The translations under genes and the position numbers were made by a program. Under the pieces are notes generated by a model. It ran no database searches. It was not told where the DNA came from and worked only from the letters and a program-made list of their open reading frames with translations. 42,570 bases of DNA, taken from JARKQH01 sp964631605 (GTDB lineage: Bacteria > Verrucomicrobiota > Verrucomicrobiia > Limisphaerales > UBA8199). This document shows positions 16,708-24,235 of the stretch, piece by piece; positions within the stretch are counted from its first letter, which is position 1; each line of letters opens with the position of its first letter. The DNA lies in the NCBI GenBank assembly GCA_964631605.1, contig CAZVYG010000040.1, forward strand, positions 1-42,570. Direction: 5' to 3'.

Positions 16708-16856
16708 TCGAGCCTGTTGTTGGGCGGAACGGAAGCCACGGCTTGACTGGCGGGTGGCGCGAACGGTGGCGCGGCCGCCAAGTCATACGCGAAGCCCGTT
16801 CCGCTTTCACGTGGGCACAGTGAACTCTGCCAGACTCGGGACCTGCCTGTCCACGC

Positions 16857-16881
16857 TTAAGGCGCGCAGTTTAAGGCGCGC
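16857..16881. repeat. Tandem 14-base duplication at the thrS stop
   Basis: TTAAGGCGCGC occurs at 16857-16867 and again at 16871-16881, a 14-base period. The right copy encodes the last residues and stop of thrS on the minus strand; the left copy lies just beyond it. It looks like a small slippage duplication. Confidence 0.7.
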
Positions 16882-18730
16882 GGGTGCGGTCGCGTTCGAG
16901 GATTTCAGCCAGCGCCTGGTCTTTGGGGCGGGCGCCGAGGCTGCCCTGGCCGTGGACGCGGACGCTGACGGCGCCGGCCTGCAGATCGCGCGGGCCGACG
17001 ACAAGCATGGTATGGACGCGCGCCTGCTCGGCGCGTTGAATCTTGCCGTTGATTTTGTCGCTGGAGAAATCGCCGGCGGCGCGGATGCCGCCGTCGCGGA
17101 GCTGCTGGATGATGGATTGGGCGTAGCGGAGGAGGGCCTCTTCTTCGCCGACGGTCAGGACGCGAACCTGCTCAGGGGCGAGCCAGAGGGGGAAGTTGCC
17201 GCCGTAATGCTCGATGAGGAAGCCGATGAAGCGCTCGTGCGTGCCCAGCGGGGCGCGATGGATGCAAAGCGGGGTTTTGTCGGTGTTGTCGCGGTCGCGG
17301 TAAACCAGGCCGAAGCGTTTGGGCACGGCGAAATCCACCTGGTTGGTGGCGAGGGTGAATTCGCGGCCAATGACGCTCCAGACCTGCACGTCAATCTTGG
17401 GCCCGTAGAAGGCGGCCTCGTTGGGCACTTCGACATAGTTGATGCCGGACTCCTGCAGCACGCGGCGGACCATGTCCTCGGTCTGTTTCCACAACACCGG
17501 TTCGTCCACGAACTTCTGGCCGAGGCGGGCGGGGTCGTGGGTGCTGAAGCGCATGACGTATTTCTCGATGCCGAAAATCTTGAAGTATTTGAGGTACATC
17601 TCGTTTACGGCATTAAACTCGGCGGCGAACTGTTCGGCGGTGCAATAGATGTGCGCGTCGTTCATGTTGAGGGAGCGCACGCGCATCAACCCGAAGAGCT
17701 CGCCGGACTGTTCATAGCGGTAGCAACAGCCGTATTCGGCCAGGCGGAGGGGCAGGTCGCGGTAACTGCGCGGCTCGGCGGCAAAAATCCGGTGATGATG
17801 CGGGCAGTTCATGGCCTTGAGGAAGTAGCGGTCCGCCACTTCGGCGCCGGGCGCCTCCTTGAGCTCCATGGGGGGGAACATGCTTTCGGCGTAATAGGGC
17901 AGGTGGCCCGAGGTGGTGTACATTTTCTCGCGGGCGAGGTGGGGGGTGCGCACGCGGAGGTAGCCGGCGGCGAACTCGGTTTCCTTGGCCAATTGTTCGA
18001 GCTCCTCGGCGAGGACGGTGCCTTTGGGGAGCCAGAGCGGCATGCCGGGGCCGACATATTCGGTGTCAATCACAAAAAGGCCCATCTCGGCGCCGAGCTT
18101 GCGATGGTCCCGTTTTTTGGCCTCCTCGAGCATTTTGAAGTACGCTTCAAGCTCGGCCCTGGTTTTGAAGGCGGTGCCGTAGATGCGCTGGAGCTGGGGG
18201 TTGCGCTCGTCGCCTTTGTAATAGGCGCTGGCAACGCTGGTGAGTTTGAACGCGCCGATGTTGCCGGTGCGCATCACGTGGGGGCCGGCGCACAGGTCAA
18301 TGAAGTCGCCGTTCCGGTAATAGGAGATCGGTTCGCCTTCCGGGATGTCTTCAAGATTCCCGAGTTTGAATTTGCTGGGGTTGCCCGGCCGCTCGCTCAG
18401 GGCGCCCAGCCGCCCGCTTTGGGCGTCCCGAATGGCCTGCTCGCGGGTGACCACGATTTTCTCGAAGACGTGGTTGGCCTTGATTTCCTTTTTCATCTCC
18501 TCCTCGATGCGGGGGAAATCCTCCGGTGAAATCCGATGCGGGAGGTCCACATCGTAGTAAAAGCCATTTTCGACGGGCGGGCCGGCGGCGAACTGGGCTT
18601 CGGGCCAAAGGCGGAGGATGGCGGTGGCCATGACGTGGGCGCAGGAGTGGCGCAGCCGCTCCAGTTCCGACATGCGGTTTCGATCGTCGAGTGACTTGCG
18701 CTCGGCTTGATTTTGAGGTTGCTGATCCAT
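16871..18730 (-). CDS. thrS: Threonyl-tRNA synthetase, form without TGS domain
   Basis: 619 residues; charges tRNA-Thr in the cytoplasm. ATG 18730 is chosen because an upstream start in frame would lie inside the terminator stem. The protein opens almost directly with the editing domain: HSCAH (H28, H32) and DLCAGPHV give the HxxxH and CxxxH motifs. The catalytic core shows MNCPHHHRIFA, DAHIYC and HRAPLGTHERFIGFLIE, supplying the Zn ligands Cys, His, His. The anticodon-binding domain holds VRVLTVGEEE and GDFSSDKINGKIQ. The N-terminal TGS domain of the 642-residue E. coli enzyme is absent. No Shine-Dalgarno is evident. The usual infC-rpmI-rplT neighbours are missing. A leader peptide with four Thr codons and a terminator hairpin precede it. 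Confidence 0.95.
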   Translation of the reverse strand: MDQQPQNQAERKSLDDRNRMSELERLRHSCAHVMATAILRLWPEAQFAAGPPVENGFYYDVDLPHRISPEDFPRIEEEMKKEIKANHVFEKIVVTREQAIRDAQSGRLGALSERPGNPSKFKLGNLEDIPEGEPISYYRNGDFIDLCAGPHVMRTGNIGAFKLTSVASAYYKGDERNPQLQRIYGTAFKTRAELEAYFKMLEEAKKRDHRKLGAEMGLFVIDTEYVGPGMPLWLPKGTVLAEELEQLAKETEFAAGYLRVRTPHLAREKMYTTSGHLPYYAESMFPPMELKEAPGAEVADRYFLKAMNCPHHHRIFAAEPRSYRDLPLRLAEYGCCYRYEQSGELFGLMRVRSLNMNDAHIYCTAEQFAAEFNAVNEMYLKYFKIFGIEKYVMRFSTHDPARLGQKFVDEPVLWKQTEDMVRRVLQESGINYVEVPNEAAFYGPKIDVQVWSVIGREFTLATNQVDFAVPKRFGLVYRDRDNTDKTPLCIHRAPLGTHERFIGFLIEHYGGNFPLWLAPEQVRVLTVGEEEALLRYAQSIIQQLRDGGIRAAGDFSSDKINGKIQRAEQARVHTMLVVGPRDLQAGAVSVRVHGQGSLGARPKDQALAEILERDRTRAP

Positions 18731-18744
18731 AGGAAAATGGGTGT

Positions 18745-18780
18745 AAACAAAAACGCCTCGCCGGGGCATGCGGAGGCGTT
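18745..18780 (-). terminator. Attenuator terminator in the thrS leader
   Basis: Minus strand: AACGCCTC (18780-18773), 13-base loop, GAGGCGTT (18759-18752), then TTTTTGTTT, the form of a rho-independent terminator. It ends only about 14 bases before the thrS ATG, so it must be bypassed for expression. Its 3' arm GGCGTTT (18757-18751) can also pair with AAACGCC (18787-18781) from the hairpin just upstream. Confidence 0.75.
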
Positions 18781-18781
18781 G

Positions 18782-18808
18782 GCGTTTCTCCCGGCGGGGG
18801 AGAAACGC
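18782..18808 (-). promoter_or_regulatory. Leader hairpin competing with the thrS attenuator
   Basis: Minus strand: a perfect 11-bp stem GCGTTTCTCCC/GGGAGAAACGC with a 5-base loop. Its 5' arm begins at the last base of the leader-peptide stop codon, so a ribosome stalled on the preceding Thr codons or sitting at the stop would block it. Its 3' arm repeats the AACGCC of the terminator's 5' arm, so both can claim the same partner. The exact switching logic cannot be settled by eye. Confidence 0.65.
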
Positions 18809-18840
18809 TAAATCGTCGTCGTTGTTACCACAAGCACCAC
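18808..18840 (-). CDS. thrS leader peptide rich in Val and Thr codons
   Basis: A minus-strand frame reads Val-Val-Leu-Val-Val-Thr-Thr-Thr-Thr-Ile and stops at TAG (18810-18808); the Thr codons are ACA ACG ACG ACG. GTG at 18840 gives a 10-residue peptide; TTG at 18876 in the same open frame would give 22. The start is uncertain and the upstream Shine-Dalgarno is weak. The run resembles known attenuator peptides such as E. coli ThrL (TTITTTITIT) and, by position, PheM ahead of pheST. The hairpins follow at once. It should report Thr-tRNA charging to thrS transcription. It lies in the 204-base gap between the PHP gene and thrS. Confidence 0.65.
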   Translation of the reverse strand: MVLVVTTTTI

Positions 18841-18934
18841 GGTGGGCAGCCTAAGGCATCCGGCGGCGCGGGGCAACGAGATTCTGCGCTACACGAAGGC
18901 GGCGGCGGCCTGCCAGGCGCCGCGGGGAACCGGT

Positions 18935-20101
18935 TTAAAGGCCGCGGTCGTAGTTGACTTTGAGCCGCAGGCCGGTGGTGAGAGGCCGGTTCGGGGCCAC
19001 CTGCAGGTTCAGGACTTTGCAGGGCAAAACCACCTCCTGTTGGCCGGTCACCCGGTCGGAGACGCACCGGACCTGCACCAGCGAGACCTTCCCTGAAACC
19101 AGGACCGCCTTGCTCTCCACGTCCAGTTCGGGAAGTTTCGGGTTGAGGCGCAGGTCGAAATCCAGCGGGGCGCGGTTGCGGATTTGCAGCAGCGCGCGGC
19201 CGTTGCGCGGGATGCGGATTTCGGGGCCTACGATTTCGAGGGAGCCTTGGAAGAGGGGTTCCAAAAACCGGGCTTCGCCGTACAGTTGGCCGCGACTGAA
19301 CACCGCCGTACGGCGTTCGAACAAGGCTTCGCGGACAGCTTCGGGGGTGCGCGCTTTGGCAAAGACGAGGGTGACGGGCCGCAGATCGCCCGGGGCGCCG
19401 GAGTACTCGAAAGCGATGGGGTCATGGATGTCGGAATTGCCGACCATGGTGAGTTTTTTATCGAGGCACCACTGGTGTGCGATGGGGTCGTAGGAATCGC
19501 CGTTGACGACTTCGATGCCATGGAGCCAGCCGTTGCTGAGGAACTCGCCCTGCTCGGCGTACCAGACGGATTTGCGGTCGGGCTGTTTCCATCCCGGATG
19601 CGCCCAGAAGAGGAAGCCCCCTTGCTCGGCGGCGTTGCGGGTGGCGACGCGGTTGTCTTTTTGGTCCAAGGCGGTGACGTTGGTCAGGAAGAGGGCGACC
19701 AAGTGGCCGGGGGGTTCGCCGCGAGTGATTTCGGCGCCGCGGACGGCAATGATGCCCAGCGGTTCGGCGCTGGCCTGGGCAATTTCCCACGGGCGCTGAT
19801 AATTGACCGGCACATCCGCTTTGTGGGGGACGTACTCGATGTGGTCCGTGAGCGCGATGACGTCCAGCCCGGTGCGCCAGGCTTCCTCGACACGAACAGT
19901 GGGCCAGACGCGCCCGTCGGAAAAGATGGTGTGGGAGTGGAAATCGGCCCGGAGTGTCACCAGGCCGGGCAGGTCGGGAAAGGTGAGCTCGGTTCGGGTC
20001 CGGCTTTGGGCGGGGGCGTTGCAGGCCAGGGTGAGAACGGCCGCGAGGAGGGTGGCTCTGAAGAACCAGTGACGGTGGATGCAAGAGTTCAAGATATTCA
20101 C
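18935..20101 (-). CDS. Exported PHP-domain phosphodiesterase (Sb-PDE-like)
   Basis: 388 residues. A GTG start at 20101 gives a signal peptide (FFRATLLAAVLTLACNAPAQ). The PHP metal site is visible in order: DFHSHTIFSDG (HxH), ALTDHIEY, RGAEITRG, LFWAHPGW, IEVVNGDSYD and VGNSDIHDP. The C-terminal 100 residues are beta-rich (GRALLQIRNRAPLDFDLRL) and resemble the extra domain of Sb-PDE-type proteins. PHP proteins of this kind are metal-dependent phosphoesterases, but the natural substrate is not known. It follows the sugar porter gene by 135 bases on the same strand, so periplasmic release of phosphate or sugar from a phosphorylated compound is plausible but unproven. Confidence 0.82.
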   Translation of the reverse strand: MNILNSCIHRHWFFRATLLAAVLTLACNAPAQSRTRTELTFPDLPGLVTLRADFHSHTIFSDGRVWPTVRVEEAWRTGLDVIALTDHIEYVPHKADVPVNYQRPWEIAQASAEPLGIIAVRGAEITRGEPPGHLVALFLTNVTALDQKDNRVATRNAAEQGGFLFWAHPGWKQPDRKSVWYAEQGEFLSNGWLHGIEVVNGDSYDPIAHQWCLDKKLTMVGNSDIHDPIAFEYSGAPGDLRPVTLVFAKARTPEAVREALFERRTAVFSRGQLYGEARFLEPLFQGSLEIVGPEIRIPRNGRALLQIRNRAPLDFDLRLNPKLPELDVESKAVLVSGKVSLVQVRCVSDRVTGQQEVVLPCKVLNLQVAPNRPLTTGLRLKVNYDRGL

Positions 20102-20236
20102 AGCTTAAGTCAGCATACCGGCTGGGAATGCTGCGGCAAGCCGCGCTTTTTGGGGTTGATCAGGGTTCGCCGACACAGCCGGCGCCGAATACGAAACTCC
20201 GCGCGGCTTTGCGGCTCGGCGGTTGGAGGGGCGGGG

Positions 20237-21754
20237 CTAGGGCCGGTCGGTTCCCAGCCGTTTCTGGAGTTGCTCGAGGGAGATGCCCTTGGTTTCGGGG
20301 AGATATTTGAGCACGAGGACGAACTGGAGCACCATCATGACGGCGAAGAAGCCGAAGGCATAGGCGCCCGAAGCGGCGGCGACCACAGGGAAAGTCCAGC
20401 TTACACAGGCGCAGAGCACCCAGATCAGAAAGCAGACAATGGCGGAGCCGGCCGCGCGCACGACGTTGGGCAACAGTTCATTAATGATCACCCAGACGAC
20501 GGCGCCCTGGGAAAAGGCGTGAGAGCCGACGACGCCCATCATGGCCAGGATGACGATCCAGCCCTGGGCGTGAGTTGCAAAGACCCAGGCGGCCAGCGTA
20601 TGCGACATCACAAACGTCACCGAGCCGATGAGCAGGAGCGCCTTGCGGCCCACGCGGTCAATGACCGCCATGGCGGCGAGGGTCAACACGAGGTTCGTGA
20701 GCCCGACGATAACCGATTGCATCAGGGCGCTGGTCTTGTCGGCGCCGGCCATGCGGAAGATGTCGGTGGTGTAATAGATGACGGCGTTGATGCCGTCGAG
20801 CTGGTTGAAAGCGCCGACCATGCAGGCCAACAGGAGCACTTTGAGGTGTTTGCGCGGGAACTGCCAGAGCAGGCCGAGGAAGCCGCCCGCCAGCAGGGCC
20901 AGCACCCCCGCCAAAAGAATTCGGTTCGCGTTATACAACACCAACACGGCGAACACCTGCGCCAGAATGGCCATTCCCAGGAGCCCGGCAAAACCCGTGG
21001 TGTGCGTGGCGCCTTCGGCCTTAAGCGATTCCTCGATTTCGGCGGCTTCCCGGGCCGGGTCCTCGTGTCCGAAGCGGGCCAGCACCTGCTCGGCCCGGGG
21101 GCGCAGCCCCTGTTTGACCAGCCAGCGCGGGCTTTCGGGAATCAAAGCCGCGGTGATCATAAACGCCAGCGCCGGCAGGCCCATGACGCCGAACATCCAG
21201 CGCCAGGCGGACGCCATCTCGGCGCCTATCAGCCGGGCGACCAGGTAGTTGGACAGGTAAGCCGCCAGAATACCCACCACAATGTTCAATTGGCTGACGG
21301 CCACCAGCAGGCCCCGCTTTCGCGCGGGCGCAATCTCGGTGATGTACATGGGGCAAACCACCGATGCCCCGCCGACAGCCACACCGCCGAGCCACCGAAA
21401 AAACAGCAGCGCATGCCAGTTCCACGCCAGCGCGCAGCCCGCCGCCGAGACCAGGAACGTTACCGCCAGGGCGGCGAGCACGGGGCGGCGTCCCCAAAGG
21501 TCGGCCGGCCTGCCGGCCAAGAGGGAGCCGACCATGGTGCCGATCAACGCGCTCGAGACAGTGAATCCGAGCCAGAATTTGCTGAGCGAAAAGACCTGTT
21601 CGAGGGACTCGGTGGTGCCGGAAATCACCGCGGTGTCGAACCCGAACAGAAACGAGCCCAGGGCGGCGACGAGGGCGCTGAGGAGAAGGATGCCCTTTCC
21701 GCCGCTTTGGCGGGAGGAGGCGAGGCTGGCGGCGGGTTCGAGAGTGCCGTGCAT
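20237..21754 (-). CDS. Sugar porter family MFS transporter with an inserted hydrophobic segment
   Basis: 505 residues. Sugar porter signatures: GFDTAVISG at the end of helix 1, GRPADLWGRRPVL (loop 2-3 motif), ITEIAPARKRG after helix 4, LIPESPRWLVKQG after helix 6, QLDGINAVIYYTTDIF in helix 7, VIDRVGRKALLLIG and YLPETKGISLEQLQ at the end. It should move a hexose or pentose with protons across the inner membrane. Helix 7 reads NQLDGIN where most members have QQxSGIN. Before helix 7 there is an additional hydrophobic stretch of about 50 residues (GMAILAQVFAVLVLY, LLAGVLALLAGGFLGLLW) that most 12-helix porters lack. It lies 68 bases after the URO-D gene; substrate unknown. Confidence 0.9.
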   Translation of the reverse strand: MHGTLEPAASLASSRQSGGKGILLLSALVAALGSFLFGFDTAVISGTTESLEQVFSLSKFWLGFTVSSALIGTMVGSLLAGRPADLWGRRPVLAALAVTFLVSAAGCALAWNWHALLFFRWLGGVAVGGASVVCPMYITEIAPARKRGLLVAVSQLNIVVGILAAYLSNYLVARLIGAEMASAWRWMFGVMGLPALAFMITAALIPESPRWLVKQGLRPRAEQVLARFGHEDPAREAAEIEESLKAEGATHTTGFAGLLGMAILAQVFAVLVLYNANRILLAGVLALLAGGFLGLLWQFPRKHLKVLLLACMVGAFNQLDGINAVIYYTTDIFRMAGADKTSALMQSVIVGLTNLVLTLAAMAVIDRVGRKALLLIGSVTFVMSHTLAAWVFATHAQGWIVILAMMGVVGSHAFSQGAVVWVIINELLPNVVRAAGSAIVCFLIWVLCACVSWTFPVVAAASGAYAFGFFAVMMVLQFVLVLKYLPETKGISLEQLQKRLGTDRP

Positions 21755-21822
21755 AAAGGTGGGGTGGCGTGAGTGGTTCGCAAGCGCGGCTCATCGAGCC
21801 GGGCGGCGCGGTCGGTGGCGGT

Positions 21823-23049
21823 TCATTCCACGGCATCCAGCATGGCCACAATGTTTTCGGGCGGGACATCGGCCAGGATGTTGTGAACCTGCTGGAAGAC
21901 GTAGCCGCCGCCCGGGCGCCAGATATCCATTTGGCGCCGGACATGGTCGCGGACCTGGGCCGGGCCGGCCTTGCTGAGAATCTCGCGCGTGTCGCAGCCG
22001 CCGCCCCAGAAAGTGAGACGCGAGCCAAAGTCGCGCTTCAGGCCGGCGGCGTCCATTCCCTTGCAGGTGATCTGCACGGGGTTGATGGCGTCAAGCCCGG
22101 CTTCGATGAGGCCTGGGAGGAGCTCCCGAACCCCGCCGCAGCAGTGCAGCATGACCTTCAGATGAGGCGCCCGGCTCTTGACAAGGCTCCACATCTGGCG
22201 CTCGCGCGGCTGGAAAAACTCGCGATACATGGCGGGGGAAACCTGGGGTCCCAACTGCATGCCGAGGTCATCGCCAAAGAGGATGATGTCAAGGTGCTGG
22301 CCGACACTGGCCAGGTACTGGTCGAGGTTGCGGAGGTGCATTTGCATCAAGCGGTCCAGGAACCGGTGGGCGCGCTCGGGCTCGCCGGCCAGCAGCATGA
22401 AGAAGACGTCGTTGCGGAACAGGAACTGGCCGAACTCGAGCAGGTTCCCACCAAACAATCCAATAATGGCCCGGTCGGTTTGCCGCCGAAGGCGGCGCGC
22501 TCCCTCGGCCAGCAGTTGGGGCCCGTCCGGCCCGGCTGTGATCGGCCCCGGAGGTGAGGCGACCGCGGTCCACATGGATTCGCTCAGATAGTCTTCGAGG
22601 TGGTCCAGGTCCTCGCGCTCGGCGAAGGGATAGAGTGTTTGTTCGAAATACCACACCCCCTCGGGCATTTGGGCGATCACCGCGCCCGTGCGGGCCGAGC
22701 GCAACACCCACGTCCCGTTCCGGCGCTCGGGTTTGGCCCAAACCGGCATGAGGCAGGGCGTGCCGTCGGGCAGGACCCAGTCAGTCCAGTATTTGTCTTC
22801 GAGCGCAAACGCGCGGCCCAGTTCGATGGTGTCCACGCGGAAACGTTTGAGGACGTCCTCGTCCACAATGGCAAGCTGCTGCACGGGGTCGTACACGCGA
22901 ATGGGTCGCTTGGGCAAGCCGAGGTAATCGCGCAGCCGGGCGTAGGCCATGGCGGCGATGCCCGAGGAGCGGTGTCCGGAGAGGTCAATGGGGATGCGGT
23001 CGGGTTCCTGATGGTTCAAGGCGGCGAGGACTCGTTCGCGAGAGTTCAT
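21823..23049 (-). CDS. Uroporphyrinogen decarboxylase (URO-D) family protein, MtaA/CmuA-like
   Basis: 408 residues from ATG 23049 (MNSRERVLAALNHQEPDRIP, the standard opening of the family). Other marks: ALEDKYWTDWVLPDGT, LFGGNLLEFGQFLF, IILFGDDLGMQLGPQVSP, VMLHCCGGVRELLPGLIEAG, INPVQITCKGMD, LTFWGGGCDT and GGYVFQQVHNILADVPPENI. His and Cys in HCC and GGGC could bind Zn as in cobamide-dependent methyltransferases of this superfamily, rather than decarboxylate porphyrin. Such paralogues are abundant in Verrucomicrobiota and Planctomycetes, often near sugar catabolism genes; their reactions are largely unknown. True HemE is unlikely because the N-terminus and HCC motif differ. The upstream extension to 23406 is not used. 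Confidence 0.85.
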   Translation of the reverse strand: MNSRERVLAALNHQEPDRIPIDLSGHRSSGIAAMAYARLRDYLGLPKRPIRVYDPVQQLAIVDEDVLKRFRVDTIELGRAFALEDKYWTDWVLPDGTPCLMPVWAKPERRNGTWVLRSARTGAVIAQMPEGVWYFEQTLYPFAEREDLDHLEDYLSESMWTAVASPPGPITAGPDGPQLLAEGARRLRRQTDRAIIGLFGGNLLEFGQFLFRNDVFFMLLAGEPERAHRFLDRLMQMHLRNLDQYLASVGQHLDIILFGDDLGMQLGPQVSPAMYREFFQPRERQMWSLVKSRAPHLKVMLHCCGGVRELLPGLIEAGLDAINPVQITCKGMDAAGLKRDFGSRLTFWGGGCDTREILSKAGPAQVRDHVRRQMDIWRPGGGYVFQQVHNILADVPPENIVAMLDAVE

Positions 23050-23138
23050 AGGCACGGGTCGAAGCCTGCAGAGAGCGGCCCCGTACGTCAAAAGGAAAGT
23101 TGGCGGTATGAAGGCGGGGCCTTGCGCCGTTGGCGGGC

Positions 23139-24206
23139 TCAGCAGAGCTCTCGCAGGGTCTGGGACAGGTGGGATAGCAGGGCGCGGTCCCAGGCGTCCG
23201 GCCTGGGGGGGGCGGCGGCGGCCAGTTGGGCGGCCAGCTCGAGCAAGCGTCGGCGCTCGCGGTTCCGACCGGCGCGGGCGCGCCAGGCGGCGCGGCTGAA
23301 AATCCAGGGCCAGGGTCGAAGCGAGCGCCGCACGTTGTTGTAGGCTTCCTGGCACTCCCGCAGCCGCCGGGCCTGGCGAGGGAAGGAGGTTATGAAGCCA
23401 AGCCATTGGGCCGCCGGATCGTCCGCGGCGATTTGGGCGCGGGCGAGGCTGCCGCTTCGCTCGGCAAGGTCAAATAAGTTGGCGAGCAGCTCCCGAAAAC
23501 GGGCGGGGTCCATCCCCGTCGCGGCGTTGGGGTGGACCACAAATCGGGAAAAGACGCGGGGAGTGACCGCCACCACCGTCTGGAAGGCGTTGGCAATCGC
23601 CCAGGCGGTGTCGCCCGCGTGGCCGTAGCCGGTCGGAAAGCCGCCGGACCGGAGCACAGCCTCGGTGCGGTAGAGGTTGCTGGCGGAGCTGCCGAGAATG
23701 CCGCGGGGGATGTCCAGGCAGGCCAGCAGGTAGAGCTGCCAGGGTTCGAGCCGCCGGGGTTTGTCCAGGGGGCAATCCTGGAGGAGGCGATGAATGGGCC
23801 AGTTGCTGGGCTGGAGGATGCGCCGGCCCTCGAGGTCGAACAGCTCGGGCCGGCTGAGGACGACCTCGGCTTCGAGTTCGCGGGCGACCGCGACCAGATG
23901 CTGGAGGCCGTCGGGAGTGATGTGATCGCCGACCGTCGCGATGTAGGCGTAGGGGGCGGTGAGCTGCTGCAAGCCGAAGTTCCAGGATTGGTACAGGCCG
24001 CGCGGATGGCTGAGGAACCTGACATTGGGATGGCGAAGGTGCTGTTTCAAATAATCCAGCGTGCCGTCCTCGGAATAGCTGTCCACCACCACCACTTCGC
24101 GGACCAGCGGGAGCCAGGCCTGGGCGCCGGCCAGGTGCGCGGCGATCGTCTCGCGCGCGTTAAGGGTGGGGAGGAGCGCGCCAATCGGCAGAATGTTCGA
24201 GGACAT
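23139..24206 (-). CDS. Family 2 glycosyltransferase-like protein
   Basis: 355 residues. GT-A features: IGALLPTLNARETI, VREVVVVDSYSEDGTLDYL and ATVGDHITPDGLQHLV (with D in place of the usual DxD, GDH). Then LGSSASNLYRTEAVLRSGGFP and YGHAGDTAWAIANAF, the region that normally carries the catalytic base. The C-terminal 100 residues are Arg-rich and helical. It lies 29 bases after a family 4 glycosyltransferase on the same strand, so the two probably act on the same glycan. The target is unknown. Confidence 0.82.
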   Translation of the reverse strand: MSSNILPIGALLPTLNARETIAAHLAGAQAWLPLVREVVVVDSYSEDGTLDYLKQHLRHPNVRFLSHPRGLYQSWNFGLQQLTAPYAYIATVGDHITPDGLQHLVAVARELEAEVVLSRPELFDLEGRRILQPSNWPIHRLLQDCPLDKPRRLEPWQLYLLACLDIPRGILGSSASNLYRTEAVLRSGGFPTGYGHAGDTAWAIANAFQTVVAVTPRVFSRFVVHPNAATGMDPARFRELLANLFDLAERSGSLARAQIAADDPAAQWLGFITSFPRQARRLRECQEAYNNVRRSLRPWPWIFSRAAWRARAGRNRERRRLLELAAQLAAAAPPRPDAWDRALLSHLSQTLRELC

Positions 24207-24235
24207 GGGGAGTCAGTGCGGTGGCAAGCAGGCCT

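Noticed and set aside
18731..18935. T-box riboswitch ahead of thrS
   Set aside because: No T-box sequence or stem I with specifier loop is visible; the Thr-codon peptide and simple hairpins fit translation-coupled attenuation better.
19184..21772. Open frame of over 800 codons on the plus strand across the PHP and sugar porter genes
   Set aside because: It is antisense to two genes with clear motifs and is Gly/Ala/Arg/His-rich without domains; such shadows are expected at this GC content.
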